Below are positions 50,976 through 61,138 of a stretch of DNA of 64,000 bases, one piece after another. The position numbers were made by a program, and so were the translations under genes. Where the stretch lies: assembly GCF_000332295.1 (NCBI RefSeq), contig NZ_KB235930.1, forward strand, positions 3,995,895 to 4,059,894. Direction: 5' to 3'. The first letter of the stretch is position 1. The number at the start of each line of letters is the position of its first letter. Under the pieces are notes generated by a model, which had not been told where the DNA came from, did not search any database, and worked only from the letters and a program-made list of their open reading frames with translations. The DNA is from Fortiea contorta PCC 7126 (GTDB lineage Bacteria > Cyanobacteriota > Cyanobacteriia > Cyanobacteriales > Nostocaceae).

Positions 50976-53900
50976 GTGACTCCCCGTGCAGATGAACTTC
51001 ACAGACTAATCGCTGATTTGGACAATTTACTGGCTACCACTGACAAGCACTTCCCTAAACTTGTGTCTAGTCAGGCGCAAGCAGCCCGACAGGTTTTAGA
51101 AAGAATTCGTGATTTTCTCGCCAGGTTAGGACAAACTGAGGATTGGCAGAGTAATACACAGGTCAAAGTTTCTGCACCGCCACCTCTATCGCCGCTGCTG
51201 GCTAGATTTGTGGAAGAGAATATTCAGTCTTCACCACAGCATGAGCAACCAAATCCACAGCCGAGTGATGCTGTGGGATCTTTGCAAGTGGATAGAGAGT
51301 TTTCTCCTTGGCTACAGCCGTTGCGAGATGAGTTAACAGGACTGCTGCAAGAACGCGCTAACTTGGTGCAGGAAATTAGGCTTTTGGAACAGAAGCGATC
51401 GCAAAACTATTCCTTAACTCAGCAGTTGGCAAATCAGGAACAGGTGATCAATGAATTTTTACAAGTGCTGATGCAACGCCTTGTACCGTCTCTCGCATCA
51501 CAAATGACACAAAATTCACCCCAAGTCAACCCCGCAGCATCGACAACAGCACCGCTGATTGAAACCTATGACCAAACGGAGCGGTTATCGTTGCTCACCA
51601 GAGATTTAGATCAACGCTTGGTATCCCTAGACGGGACTGTAAATGTTGTCTTTGAAGCACTGCAGCGAAATATTAATACTTATCACGAGTCTTTATCCCA
51701 AGCACTGGCGAGAATGCACAGCCAAGGACTGCAGGGCGAACAGTTAATGGCGAGCTTTTTTGAAAATTTGACGCAATATTTACAGCAGCATTCTCCTGGC
51801 TCAGAGTTTTCTGGATTGACGCCAACATTACCAGCGTCTCCCAAAGCAGAGTTTTCTGTGTTGATGCCAACATTACCAGAATCACCTGATGTAATTGAGC
51901 CAGCAACTGTGGATGAGCAGCCAGAGCCATTAGCCACAGATGATCTAGATCCGATATTCTTGCATTTTCACCAAGATGATCTTGATACTCAAGCCAATGG
52001 TTTTGATGAAGTAGACCAACTTTACGCTAGTTTGTTTGGTGCTGATTATCTAGCGCCCACTACAGATGTCAGTGACGAGATCGAGACAAACTCCTCACCA
52101 TTAACGCTGAATATTGCTAGTATCCCACCCACACCCCCAGCCGAGGGAGTGAAAGAGCCAGATCCTTGGTTGGAGAAGTCACAGGCTGATATGCCTACAG
52201 AAGATGCATCATTTGCAGATTCATCATCTCATGCCTGGGAAGCATTGTTTTTTGATGGGGGTTTAGAACCAGTCCCACCTCTAGATTTGTTGAGTACGCC
52301 AGCAGCGACTGAGCTAAACAGCGCTGATACAGTCACTACCCTAGCAGATTTGTTTGCTGTGGGTGAAGATGAGCAGTTGCTTGGTGCAACAGAGCCAGTA
52401 GGGACGGACATAGCTGAACAATTGCCGACTGCCAACGAGGTACACGATGGACTTTCAGATAATTATATTCTGGCTTCACCCCAGGAAAATCTCCTTTCAC
52501 CAACGGCAACATCGGTCGATAGCATCCCGAATATTTCTTTGGATGCAGTGCAGTTGCAGCAGTTAGAACTGGATTTAGCTAACTTAGACACTAGCGCAGG
52601 AGCGGCTTTTGCTTCCTTAGAAATTCCCCAGCTAACGCCTACTTCTTTCCCTCAGCCAGAGATAGCCTTAGATTTTAGCCCAACAATTGAAAAAAAAAAG
52701 GAAGCCACAATTTCTGCTCCTGCGTTTGAGTCAGAAGATCCAGGAGTGGGTATTGTTGATGTTCGTGAGTCAGTTTGGTATTTGGGAATTGATTTAGGTA
52801 CGACGGGAATTTCGGCGGCGGTGTTCAATCGCACAACTTTTGTAGTTTATCCGATTTATTGGTCTGCAGAAACTGCTACAAACAACAGTTTTCAGCAATC
52901 TTTCCGTTTACCAGCAGAAGTATATTTGCCGTCAACTGCGGTGATTCATAGCGAAGCCAATATTAACTCAGCGCCCAAGTCGGCTGCGGAACCAGCCAAC
53001 AATCTTTACTCAGCTCAGTTGAAGCCATATCTACAAGTAGCTATCCCCTACAAAAATGCTCGACAAAAATGGGAACCTGTGCTGCAATTTAATGAGTTGT
53101 CGGCGGGGCCTTTGATTTGGGTGGTGCGATCGCTCTCGAAACTACTATCAACTCTCAAATCCGATCGCCACAGCACTACTCAAGGTTTAAGTGCGGCGGC
53201 GGTGGGTTTGGATGAAAAAAGTTTTACTCAAGTTATCAATAATATTGCTGGGGTAATCTGCACCTGTCCCACTGGTTGGTCGGAACAATATCGCTTCAAT
53301 GTCAGGGAAGCATTACTTACCAGCAAAATAGTTACCGAACCGCAGCAGGTGTATTTTATCGAAGAAGCGATCGCTACTCTTTTGAGTGTGCTCGATGGCG
53401 CTCACGGTGAAATCGTCCAGGTAAGAGAGCAGTCGGGTCTATTTCCCGCAAAAACCACCGAACAGCCGATAGTTGGTAGCACGCTCGCCATCAATATCGG
53501 GGCGATCGCCACGGAAATGGCACTAGTGGATTTACCCTCAAGCTTGCTGCAATTGACACATCATGATTTCATGCTCCATAGTTTCGCCTACGCCGGTCAA
53601 GCAATTGAACAAGATATTATTTGCCAATTGCTTGTACCCCCAAAATCTCGTCAATCACGGTCTGAACTCCCAGGCGATAGTAAAACTATTACCAGTAATC
53701 CCCAGCACTGGCAACCCAGTATCCCTGGTTTAGAGCAAATGCAATGGCAGAGTTTGGGATTGGAAGAATTAGAATTACCGAGGGTGGGCGAACCTGATAT
53801 CACGGCGCGAATTCGCCTCCAGCAACGTCTAGAAAGTTCGCTTTTGGGACAGGCGGTGCTGGATGCGGCTTTAGCTTTGAAGTTAATTTTGCAACATCAG

Positions 53901-54638
53901 GATACTTTCACTCTCGATTTAGCTGACCAGCGGTGGGTATTGCAGCGGCGAGACTTAGAAAGCCAAGTGCTAGTTCCCTTTGTGCGTCGTCTCAACCGAG
54001 AACTCAATAAGTTATTGGTAGCTCGCGGTATACCCACAGAAGCAATTAATCAAGCTGTCTTAACTGGGGGGGTAGCTTCCATCACCACAGTGAATCGCTG
54101 GCTCAAGCAAAAACTCCCCAACGCCAAGATTATTCAAGACTCATATTTAGGTGACAATGGCGCTCCTAATTGTAGTCGAGTAGCTTATGGTCTGGCGATG
54201 CTACCTTTACATCCCCAGGTTTTAGATATTCCTAGACAGCAATATACTGACTATTTCTTGTTTACAGAATTATTGCGGTTATTACCTGATCATTCTGTAT
54301 CTTTCAACGAAATTTTACAGTTATTTGAAGAACGGGGGATTAATACACGGACTTGTCAGCAACGCCTGCTAGCTTTCTTGGAAGGCGAGTTACCACCGGG
54401 TTTGACCCCCAACACTCAAGATTGTACTTGGCTGACCCCAACTTCCCAAACAAATGCCGATTATCAAGCGATCGCCGCAGCACCACTATTTGAAAAACAA
54501 GGAAGTCTCACCTATCGTCCCCATTCCCAACAACTCCAGTCTTTGCGTACATATCTCCACACCATCCAAGCCAGCACTCAGCAGTCCCTGGAAGAACCAT
54601 ATACAGTGAATTTTGTCCTAGCAGCGCAGCCAGAATAG
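50976..54638 (+). CDS. 1220-aa protein with coiled-coil N-terminus and C-terminal Hsp70/actin-fold ATPase domain
   Basis: It starts with GTG 50976. Residues 1-290 are helical and coiled coil (EVDREFSPWLQPLRDELTGL is typical). Residues 290-595 are acidic, Pro/Ser/Thr-rich and probably disordered. From about 600 an actin-fold ATPase begins: YLGIDLGTTGISAAVF is the phosphate 1 loop. Then come VICTCPTGW and FIEEAIATLLSVLDG as in DnaK, TLAINIGAIATEMALV for phosphate 2, and VLTGGVASI near 1028 for the adenosine loop. There is no DnaK substrate-binding domain. It may be an ATP-driven switch or scaffold. It is cyanobacterial in flavour, and I know no characterised member. Confidence 0.8.
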   Translation: MTPRADELHRLIADLDNLLATTDKHFPKLVSSQAQAARQVLERIRDFLARLGQTEDWQSNTQVKVSAPPPLSPLLARFVEENIQSSPQHEQPNPQPSDAVGSLQVDREFSPWLQPLRDELTGLLQERANLVQEIRLLEQKRSQNYSLTQQLANQEQVINEFLQVLMQRLVPSLASQMTQNSPQVNPAASTTAPLIETYDQTERLSLLTRDLDQRLVSLDGTVNVVFEALQRNINTYHESLSQALARMHSQGLQGEQLMASFFENLTQYLQQHSPGSEFSGLTPTLPASPKAEFSVLMPTLPESPDVIEPATVDEQPEPLATDDLDPIFLHFHQDDLDTQANGFDEVDQLYASLFGADYLAPTTDVSDEIETNSSPLTLNIASIPPTPPAEGVKEPDPWLEKSQADMPTEDASFADSSSHAWEALFFDGGLEPVPPLDLLSTPAATELNSADTVTTLADLFAVGEDEQLLGATEPVGTDIAEQLPTANEVHDGLSDNYILASPQENLLSPTATSVDSIPNISLDAVQLQQLELDLANLDTSAGAAFASLEIPQLTPTSFPQPEIALDFSPTIEKKKEATISAPAFESEDPGVGIVDVRESVWYLGIDLGTTGISAAVFNRTTFVVYPIYWSAETATNNSFQQSFRLPAEVYLPSTAVIHSEANINSAPKSAAEPANNLYSAQLKPYLQVAIPYKNARQKWEPVLQFNELSAGPLIWVVRSLSKLLSTLKSDRHSTTQGLSAAAVGLDEKSFTQVINNIAGVICTCPTGWSEQYRFNVREALLTSKIVTEPQQVYFIEEAIATLLSVLDGAHGEIVQVREQSGLFPAKTTEQPIVGSTLAINIGAIATEMALVDLPSSLLQLTHHDFMLHSFAYAGQAIEQDIICQLLVPPKSRQSRSELPGDSKTITSNPQHWQPSIPGLEQMQWQSLGLEELELPRVGEPDITARIRLQQRLESSLLGQAVLDAALALKLILQHQDTFTLDLADQRWVLQRRDLESQVLVPFVRRLNRELNKLLVARGIPTEAINQAVLTGGVASITTVNRWLKQKLPNAKIIQDSYLGDNGAPNCSRVAYGLAMLPLHPQVLDIPRQQYTDYFLFTELLRLLPDHSVSFNEILQLFEERGINTRTCQQRLLAFLEGELPPGLTPNTQDCTWLTPTSQTNADYQAIAAAPLFEKQGSLTYRPHSQQLQSLRTYLHTIQASTQQSLEEPYTVNFVLAAQPE

Positions 54639-54676
54639 TGATCCATATCATTTGTTCTGAGTGGTTAGCGATGGTT

Positions 54677-54709
54677 AGATCCCCGACTTCTTGAAGAAGT
54701 CGAGGATCT
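54677..54709. repeat. palindromic repeat, possible terminator of the Hsp70-like gene
   Basis: AGATCC-CCGACTTCTT and AGAAGTCG-GGATCT form a long hairpin with one bulge around a two-base loop. The sequence belongs to a palindrome dispersed in Nostoc genomes. It lies 38 bases after the 1220-aa gene's stop; no T tract follows. Confidence 0.75.
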
Positions 54710-54735
54710 TGCAACCCCTATCCCCTATCCCCCAA

Positions 54736-56235
54736 CTACCTAGAATTACAGAACTTGCGATCGCCATCATGTTCGGGAAATTGCCAAGAATATGCAAAAT
54801 GGCTGACACCTTGAATTTGCGGGGTGGCTTGGCGCAGTGCTTGCATTTGCACTTCTAAAGGTGGACGATTACTAATTGATGCTCCCCACTTACCTGCTAA
54901 GGCGGGAATTATTTGCGTATCTGGTTTGGCGATACTTAATACTCGTTGTACCTGCGCCACAATACAGCTAACATGACCGCAAGCAGCGTAGGACATAGGA
55001 TGCCATTCTAGGGAATGAGGAAATCTATCCCAAGGTTGCAAACGAGAATCATAACCTTGTCCTAAATTTTGATTACCTTCGGGAAAAAACACTACGCCTG
55101 AGGGGATACCTTGCTGCTTGGCTGGGTAACTGGCTAAGTTAACAAAATCCACAATACCCTGCATCGCATGAGCAACGGCGAGTTGCCACAACTCTAATTG
55201 TAAAAGTGGTTGTCTGCTGGTTGGGGATGCGATTGATTTGGGTGCTGGTGGGAGGATACGCCCTTGCCACATAGGTTCCCCTTCTTGGGGATACAATTGA
55301 TCAACCTCAGCGATATCTCCCGCAGTTACGTATCCTTGACCCAAAAAGCGGCGAATCAAGTCTAGTCCTTTGCTATTCTGGGCGCGCTGAAATAAAGCTG
55401 TTTGGATGGCTTCACTAAATAGCCATAAATCAGCAACTTTGGTGGCGATGGAATCACTACCGGCTTGTCTGGGATAACGCACATAGTCAAATAGCAGCCC
55501 ATCGGGGCGACGGCGCAAGACTTGTTGTACCATTTGGTAATAATCACGCTTGGCTTGGACGTTGTAGGGGTCGATAAATACTTGAGAGCTATTATCTACA
55601 ACATACAAGCTGGTTTGACCTTTGCCGTTACGGGCGATCGCTCCTTCTCTGTCCCGACGCTTGGCGTAGCTATAACCGAAATTAACCGTAAACATCCAAG
55701 CATAGACTTTCAAGCCACGCTGGCGCCCTTTCTCGATGGCGATGGCGAGTAAATCTGCTTTAGCCGCGCCGGGGGTGCGAATGACGGAAGGCCAAACTGT
55801 GTTATTGGCTGCTGCTGGTAATAATACTTGCCCATCATAGAACACTTCCAGGTAAACTTGGTTATAGCCACGGTTGACAATTCGATCCATTATTTGATCG
55901 ATTGCTCCTGCCTTAGTGTCACAGGGATACAACCGTAACCACATGGCTTGTGTTTTTGGCCAGGTGCGATTCCGACAATCTTTTAATTCTTTTGCATGTT
56001 GTTTAATTAACTGCTGGTAGCGTTTTTTGGCATCTGCATTACCTTTTTGTGCCGACAAACGCAATTTATCTTTGGCTTTAGCTTCTGCTGGCGATAAATG
56101 GCAATATTGCGCTGCTTGTGCTGCGGCTGGTTGTAGCCCAAAATTGGGAATCAACGTACCACTGGCGAACGCTACAGCAAATAGGCTGCGCCAAAGTAAT
56201 ATTGGTTTTGCAACGTTGAGAGGACGGTTAGACAT
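54736..56235 (-). CDS. secreted GH10-like (DUF187-type) glycoside hydrolase family protein
   Basis: The product is 499 aa from ATG 56235; the frame is open 34 codons upstream, but a signal peptide (LFAVAFASGTLIPNFG, AAAQA) fits this start. After a charged segment (residues 45-85), the domain reads MWLRLYPCDTK, VYLEVFYDGQVL, KVYAWMFTVNFGYSY and GLLFDYVRYPRQ. This is the beta/alpha barrel pattern of family-10-like hydrolases of unknown specificity. LASYPAKQQG and PALAGKWGAS follow. It probably acts in the periplasm or outside on a polysaccharide. The catalytic pair was not assigned. It is convergent with the 1220-aa gene. Confidence 0.8.
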   Translation of the reverse strand: MSNRPLNVAKPILLWRSLFAVAFASGTLIPNFGLQPAAAQAAQYCHLSPAEAKAKDKLRLSAQKGNADAKKRYQQLIKQHAKELKDCRNRTWPKTQAMWLRLYPCDTKAGAIDQIMDRIVNRGYNQVYLEVFYDGQVLLPAAANNTVWPSVIRTPGAAKADLLAIAIEKGRQRGLKVYAWMFTVNFGYSYAKRRDREGAIARNGKGQTSLYVVDNSSQVFIDPYNVQAKRDYYQMVQQVLRRRPDGLLFDYVRYPRQAGSDSIATKVADLWLFSEAIQTALFQRAQNSKGLDLIRRFLGQGYVTAGDIAEVDQLYPQEGEPMWQGRILPPAPKSIASPTSRQPLLQLELWQLAVAHAMQGIVDFVNLASYPAKQQGIPSGVVFFPEGNQNLGQGYDSRLQPWDRFPHSLEWHPMSYAACGHVSCIVAQVQRVLSIAKPDTQIIPALAGKWGASISNRPPLEVQMQALRQATPQIQGVSHFAYSWQFPEHDGDRKFCNSR

Positions 56236-56719
56236 ACACGAAACTGAAAGTATAAATGGTGACTTAAGAGGGAAGAAGAAAGATGGAGAAAATATGGTAA
56301 TTGGGGATTGGTAATTGGGGATTGAAAGTCTACCCATTACCCATTACCGACCTTCACAGAGATGATAAGTGTTCAAACGGACATGATATGAACTATTTAT
56401 TACCCTTTCCCTTACCTCTTTCGATCATTAAAGCGATGTGTATTGAATTACATAGGTCAAAAATAGGGGCTTGGAAGCCTTTTTGACAAAGACTTCTAAA
56501 CCCCCATTTCTGTTGCCACATTTTTTTATGCAGTTAATTTCCCAGGGATGCACAGTTACTGAAATACTGAATCACGTATTGTTTAGTTTGTGACTAAGGT
56601 CAACACTATGACATCCAAGATAGTTTATTTAAATCAAAATTCACAGTGCTGGGATGAATGCCACTATCCTATAGTCAAGAGTCACAATTGTTGACTCTTG
56701 ACTATAGGATAAGGGATAG
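56236..56719. other. intergenic region with a 20-bp perfect hairpin
   Basis: It contains a direct duplication of GGTAATTGGGGATTG near 56297-56325 and the long hairpin at 56665-56711. No gene was found. The promoter of the GH10-like gene should lie at its left end. Confidence 0.5.
56665..56711. repeat. 20-bp perfect-stem hairpin just downstream of psb27
   Basis: TATCCTATAGTCAAGAGTCA at 56665-56684 is the exact reverse complement of 56692-56711, with a seven-base loop (CAATTGT). It begins eight bases after the psb27 stop. No U-run follows on either strand, so it is not a standard terminator. It may protect the psb27 transcript 3' end or be a dispersed palindrome. Confidence 0.9.
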
Positions 56720-57115
56720 TTACGCACCGCGCCTCAGTGCTACTTCTACCAGATTTAACTCTTTCTCTAAGCGATCTTTGAGTTTTTGAGGTACTGGGCG
56801 ATTGGGGTAAGAACTATAATGTCCAGCGAGGGAATTTAGAGCCGTTCGCATGGTGGTAAAGGAGCTAAGATTAGAATACGAATTAGCTCGTTGATAACGA
56901 GCAGAAAAGTCGTTGATTTTTCGACGTGTGTCTGCTTGCACAGCTGCTCTATCTGGTGAATCTTGTGTTAATTCCAGAGCATTTCTCAAACTGGCGACTA
57001 CCGTTAAGGTGTCTTGGCGATAATCTCCGGTTAAGCTATCGGGACTGGAACAGCCCATTAAGCCGATGGCTATAACTAATACTAAAGCAAGCAGACGCGA
57101 CCAATAGGGCTTCAT
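56720..57115 (-). CDS. psb27: photosystem II assembly lipoprotein Psb27
   Basis: The product is 131 aa from ATG 57115. Two upstream in-frame ATGs exist, but the signal peptide fits this one: MKPYWSRLL, a hydrophobic core, then lipobox GLMGC with C22 acylated. The mature four-helix protein includes GDYRQDTLTVVASLRNAL and DRLEKELNLVEVALRRG. Psb27 binds CP43 on the lumenal side during PSII assembly and repair. A strong hairpin follows its stop. It is downstream of cofH on the same strand, with 114 bases between. Confidence 0.93.
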   Translation of the reverse strand: MKPYWSRLLALVLVIAIGLMGCSSPDSLTGDYRQDTLTVVASLRNALELTQDSPDRAAVQADTRRKINDFSARYQRANSYSNLSSFTTMRTALNSLAGHYSSYPNRPVPQKLKDRLEKELNLVEVALRRGA

Positions 57116-57228
57116 AAGCATGACGTGAAATAACGCATAAATCAACGTCCATCCTATCCTGGATTGGTATCTTGGGGATCAGGACAAGGAAGGATGGTGG
57201 CTGAAGGCTCAAGGGTAAAGAAAATAAT

Positions 57229-58362
57229 TCAAATTTGCTGATATAGGGTGTCTCGCTGCTGATATGGTCTTCCTAGGGAAGCGATCGCTGTTTGTAATGT
57301 GTCTACTTCCATACAAGTACCACCTACAGCCCCTGCCATTGTGGTAATATGTTCTTCCATGAGTGTGCCACCGATATCGTTGCAGCCCCAAGCTAAGGCT
57401 TCTGTGGCACAGTTTAGCCCCAGTTTTACCCAACTCGGCTGATGGTTTGGTATCCAATTTCCTAAGAAAATCCGCGCCACTGCTCCTAATAGTAGGGCGT
57501 CGCCCAAAACTGGTTGATCTCGCCCGACTCGACGACGCAAGGGTTTGGGGGCTTCTTGTCCGACGAAGGGTAATAAAATAAATTCTGTAATCTTTGCTGG
57601 ATATCCTTGATGAATGGCGATTTTTTGGAGCGATCGCAATTTCTCTAAGTGTACCATTTGCTGTTGTGGTGTTTCAATATGCCCTGACAGCATGGTACTG
57701 GTTGTATGCAATCCTAATTTATGGGCTGTGCTGATAATTTCTAACCAAGTGTCTGTATCAATTTTTTCAGGACACAATACCTTTCTGACGCTATCATCTA
57801 AAATCTCAGCGGCTGTTCCTGGCATGGAGTTGACGCCAGCATCTCGCAATGCAGCTATAACATCAGCATACTCTAACTCGTCAATTCTGGCGATAAATTG
57901 CACCTCTTGAGGCGAGAAGGCGTGTAAGTGTAATTGCGGAAATTCTTGTTTAATGGTGGTTACAAGTTTGAGATAATATGCGAGGGATTGACCGTTAATC
58001 TTGGCTTGCGGGTTTAATCCTCCTTGCATACAGATTTCTGTTGCACCTCGCTCGACTCCATCTGTAGCTTTTTCTAAAATTTGTGCCCAATCTAACCAAT
58101 AAGCCCCGGAATCACCATCATCTCGGCGAAAAGCACAAAAACTGCAGTGCTGCTCACAAATATTTGTAAAGTTGATGTTGCGGTTAACCACGTAGGTGAC
58201 GGTATCACCTGCTTGGATTTGACGCAGTTTGTCGGCTGTGGTACGAATACTAGCGATCGCTTGTGGATCTGTTTGCGTTAATAATACCACTCCCTCGGCA
58301 GGAGATATATCGCCCCCTTTCCAGGCATATTCGAGAATAGCATCAACAGTTTTTTGTTTCAC
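57229..58362 (-). CDS. cofH: FO synthase subunit 2 (CofH), radical SAM
   Basis: The product is 377 aa. The radical SAM cluster motif CxxxCxxC is in [12 protein letters not shown] near residues 68-79. Later, [13 protein letters not shown] near 105-117, [17 protein letters not shown] near 176-192 and [12 protein letters not shown] near 262-273 are typical of CofH. With CofG it makes the deazaflavin FO (8-HDF), used in cyanobacteria as an antenna chromophore of photolyases. cofG is not in the window. psb27 is next downstream on the same strand. The start is divergent from the GT2-GtrA gene. Confidence 0.93.
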   Translation of the reverse strand: MKQKTVDAILEYAWKGGDISPAEGVVLLTQTDPQAIASIRTTADKLRQIQAGDTVTYVVNRNINFTNICEQHCSFCAFRRDDGDSGAYWLDWAQILEKATDGVERGATEICMQGGLNPQAKINGQSLAYYLKLVTTIKQEFPQLHLHAFSPQEVQFIARIDELEYADVIAALRDAGVNSMPGTAAEILDDSVRKVLCPEKIDTDTWLEIISTAHKLGLHTTSTMLSGHIETPQQQMVHLEKLRSLQKIAIHQGYPAKITEFILLPFVGQEAPKPLRRRVGRDQPVLGDALLLGAVARIFLGNWIPNHQPSWVKLGLNCATEALAWGCNDIGGTLMEEHITTMAGAVGGTCMEVDTLQTAIASLGRPYQQRDTLYQQI

Positions 58363-58563
58363 GGGTTATGAGTGAGAAGCAAATTACTCATACTATTTTG
58401 CCAGGAATTTTTCTGGACGCGCTACTCTTTTCAACGGGAGCCAGCGCCGAGAGGGATCTTTTTTCCCAGAAAATTTATCTCAGCAAACTTTTGTGAAAAC
58501 AGGAGTTATACAATAGCACAATTAGCGCAAAACTATTGCTTACAAAACTTTTTTTCAAGCAGC

Positions 58564-59787
58564 ATGAGCGAAGAATCTAATTTACTCTTACCTGTGCCCA
58601 CTGGTCAATTACAAGTTAGTGAATACCATCCTCGAAGCGTTAATACAGGTGATAAAGTTATTCGGCTTTCTTTGGTAATTCCTACCTACAAAGAGCGCAA
58701 TAATATCCAAAATGTGATTAGAATATTGAGTCTATTGCTAGATGAATCTATCCCTGGAGATTATGAATTAATTGTAGTCGATGATGATAGTCCAGACTGC
58801 ACTTGGGAAGTAGCGCGATCGCTAGTCACAGAATATCCACAACTGCGGGTGATGCGACGCCAACAGGAACGCGGCTTATCTTCAGCAGTAATTCGTGGTT
58901 GGCAGGTGGCAAGAGGAGAAATTCTAGCAGTAATTGATGGTGATTTGCAACATCCACCAGAAGTGTTGACGCAACTGTTACGGGCGATGGAACAAGGCGC
59001 AGATTTGGCGGTAGCTAGTCGTCATATAGAAGGTGGTGGTGTCAGTAGTTGGAGTGTGGTTCGGCGCTTTTTGTCTCGTGGTGCTCAGGTGCTGGGACTA
59101 ATTATTCTCCCAGGAGTCTTGGGGCGAGTTTCTGACCCCATGAGTGGTTATTTTATGGTGCGTCGGACTTGTATAGCCGGTGCTGCGCTTCATCCTGTGG
59201 GGTATAAAATTCTGTTGGAGGTCATCGGACGTGGTAAGGTGCGGGATATTGCGGAAGTTGGTTATGTGTTTTGTGAGCGCACAGCAGGTGAGAGCAAGGT
59301 GACATGGAAACAATATGTTGATTATTTACGCCATTTATTACGGTTGCGGTTGTCTACAAGTCCGCTGCGGGGTTTTCCCTTCGTGCGTTTTTTCCGATTT
59401 GGATTGGTGGGACTGAGTGGGGTTTTTGTCGATATGACGGTGCTTTATTTACTCAGTGATCCAACGACTTTAGCTTTACCCTTAACTCGTAGCAAAATTA
59501 TTGCTGGGGAAATTGCGATTTTCAATAATTTTTTGTGGAATGACGCTTGGACTTTTGCAGATGTCTCTATGCAACAGCAGGAATGGCGTCAACGTCTCAA
59601 ACGCTTTCTTAAATTTAATATTATTTGTCTGGCTGGGTTGGTGTTAAATGTGTTGGTGTTAAATCTGGTATATAATTTCTTGATTCCTAACCGCTACGTT
59701 GCCAATCTCATAGCGATCGCTATTGCTACTGTTTGGAATTTCTGGGTGAACTTGAAACTGAGTTGGCGGGTGACACAGGTGAAATAG
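58564..59787 (+). CDS. GT2 dolichol-phosphate-mannose synthase-like glycosyltransferase fused to a GtrA membrane domain
   Basis: I choose ATG 58564 (407 aa). The frame is open 64 codons upstream to a GTG, but that part is not conserved-looking. The GT2 domain shows LVIPTYKERNNI near residues 38-49, IVVDDDSPDCTWE near 69-81 and VIDGDLQHPP near 121-130. The C-terminal region is a GtrA-like four-helix membrane domain (FFRFGLVGLSGVFVDMTVLY, NNFLWNDAWTF). Such proteins charge polyprenyl phosphate with a sugar and help flip it for glycan or protein modification. It is divergent from cofH. Confidence 0.88.
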   Translation: MSEESNLLLPVPTGQLQVSEYHPRSVNTGDKVIRLSLVIPTYKERNNIQNVIRILSLLLDESIPGDYELIVVDDDSPDCTWEVARSLVTEYPQLRVMRRQQERGLSSAVIRGWQVARGEILAVIDGDLQHPPEVLTQLLRAMEQGADLAVASRHIEGGGVSSWSVVRRFLSRGAQVLGLIILPGVLGRVSDPMSGYFMVRRTCIAGAALHPVGYKILLEVIGRGKVRDIAEVGYVFCERTAGESKVTWKQYVDYLRHLLRLRLSTSPLRGFPFVRFFRFGLVGLSGVFVDMTVLYLLSDPTTLALPLTRSKIIAGEIAIFNNFLWNDAWTFADVSMQQQEWRQRLKRFLKFNIICLAGLVLNVLVLNLVYNFLIPNRYVANLIAIAIATVWNFWVNLKLSWRVTQVK

Positions 59788-59799
59788 AGCTTTGATCAA

Positions 59800-60408
59800 C
59801 TACTGCTGATAATTTTCGGGAACACCCACGGTAGACAAACCAGCGATCGCCCGTAAATTTTGACAACGAATCAATTCGCTAAAATTTAATCCAGAATGTC
59901 CTTCTATCTTGGCTACAGTCTCAATTGCAGATAGCAAATGTTCTGCTGCTTGGGCTTGTGAATATCCCCGACGCTGTGCGACGCGAATCGCCACAGCATC
60001 AGCATTTAACTCTGACTCTGGAGATTTATTTGTCCGCCAAATGCGGAGTAGAGCGATCGCACTTAATCCCGCTGCAATTCCTACGCCCACTATATCTGAC
60101 TGGACTAATTCTACCAGTCCACCCAAAACCCCCGCTAACACTACACCTTGATAAACATCAGGTTTGAACCACTTCACCCCTGTTAACCAACTCACCATTT
60201 GCAATAATAATAAGTCTCGTTGCGGTTTGGTCAAACGCTGCCACAAATCGAAATTAATATATATTGGTCGTTCTCGATTCCAAGGTGAGGGAAATTCAGC
60301 ATCAATTACTTGAGTTTGTTCTGGCTTGCTGACGATTTTTACCGTCATTCGTCCAGAAGCAGGCATTATATCTAACAAACGACGAATTTCTGCTTTTGGC
60401 TCCATCAT
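59800..60408 (-). CDS. DUF3318 family membrane protein
   Basis: The product is 202 aa. EIRRLLDIMPASGRM near residues 6-20, SPWNRERPIYINFDLWQRL near 41-59 and LLLLQMVSWLTGVKWFKPD near 66-84 mark the cyanobacterial DUF3318 family. One or two hydrophobic segments lie at 90-130 (VVLAGVLGGLVELV, IAAGLSAIALLRI). NADAVAIRVAQRRGYSQAQA resembles the zinc-binding region of M48-type peptidases, but an HExxH motif is absent. The function is unknown. It is convergent with the GT2-GtrA gene 12 bases away. Confidence 0.8.
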   Translation of the reverse strand: MMEPKAEIRRLLDIMPASGRMTVKIVSKPEQTQVIDAEFPSPWNRERPIYINFDLWQRLTKPQRDLLLLQMVSWLTGVKWFKPDVYQGVVLAGVLGGLVELVQSDIVGVGIAAGLSAIALLRIWRTNKSPESELNADAVAIRVAQRRGYSQAQAAEHLLSAIETVAKIEGHSGLNFSELIRCQNLRAIAGLSTVGVPENYQQ

Positions 60409-60683
60409 CTTAATTATTCGCCAGATTATTCATAGTCACCAATGCCGTTAAAAATGAGCTTTTTGTGATAATCTTTGATTTGTGAGAACTGAACACAAAC
60501 GTTAAAAACAGTTGTTGTCTCGGTAAAAACCACTAGAAATTGCGATTTATTCAAGAGACAGACAAAACCATCAGAATACTGGTTAAATAATTGTATAGTG
60601 TTGCGGGATTCTATGGTACCCGTTTGCTTCCAAGTTCAAAACACAGCGTTTTGAATAACCATCCAGATTAAATTTTGAACCAC

Positions 60684-60947
60684 ATGGACGCTTTTGCTCC
60701 CCTCCCCCCTAAATGGACAAATCAGGCAATTCATGCTTATGAATTTTGCTGTCCCAGTTGCAAATCCAGCAGTCGAGAAGCAGAGAAAGTTTGGGTTAAC
60801 CGGCGATCGCCTGTAACCACAGAAAACCATCGCCGCAAATGGCAAGAATTCTATAGCTGTCAGTGTGGTTGTGTGTGGTGGGCTTGGAGTAGCGATCGCC
60901 CCCCAACAGATTTGTCAATTCCCCAAGATATTAATCCTAGTTCCTAA
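60684..60947 (+). CDS. small zinc-ribbon-like hypothetical protein
   Basis: The product is 87 aa from ATG 60684 (an in-frame TTG lies three codons earlier). Two cysteine pairs, FCCPSCKSSS near residues 21-30 and YSCQCGCVWWAW near 58-69, could bind zinc. The rest is polar. The family is not recognised; similar small ribbon proteins occur across cyanobacteria. A pyrimidine-rich tract near the start reflects LPPKW codons. It stands alone between DUF3318 and the carotenoid oxygenase relic. Confidence 0.6.
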   Translation: MDAFAPLPPKWTNQAIHAYEFCCPSCKSSSREAEKVWVNRRSPVTTENHRRKWQEFYSCQCGCVWWAWSSDRPPTDLSIPQDINPSS

Positions 60948-61138
60948 ACTCAACTTCTCCAATTGAGAAAAAGGTCTCTCACTGGTGGATTTTCAGTTTG
61001 GTATTGACTCCAGCCATGCTTAACTGTTCTTGCATTCTGATTAAAAATTTGATATTTTCATGCAAATGAAATGTATCATCACATATTCCTTTAATACTTA
61101 ATACTCTTCATGCCATTGTCTTCATTGATGTTGATCAA

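Noticed and set aside
56665-56711. Long hairpin as a rho-independent terminator
   Set aside because: No T tract follows on either strand, so I list it as a structured repeat instead.
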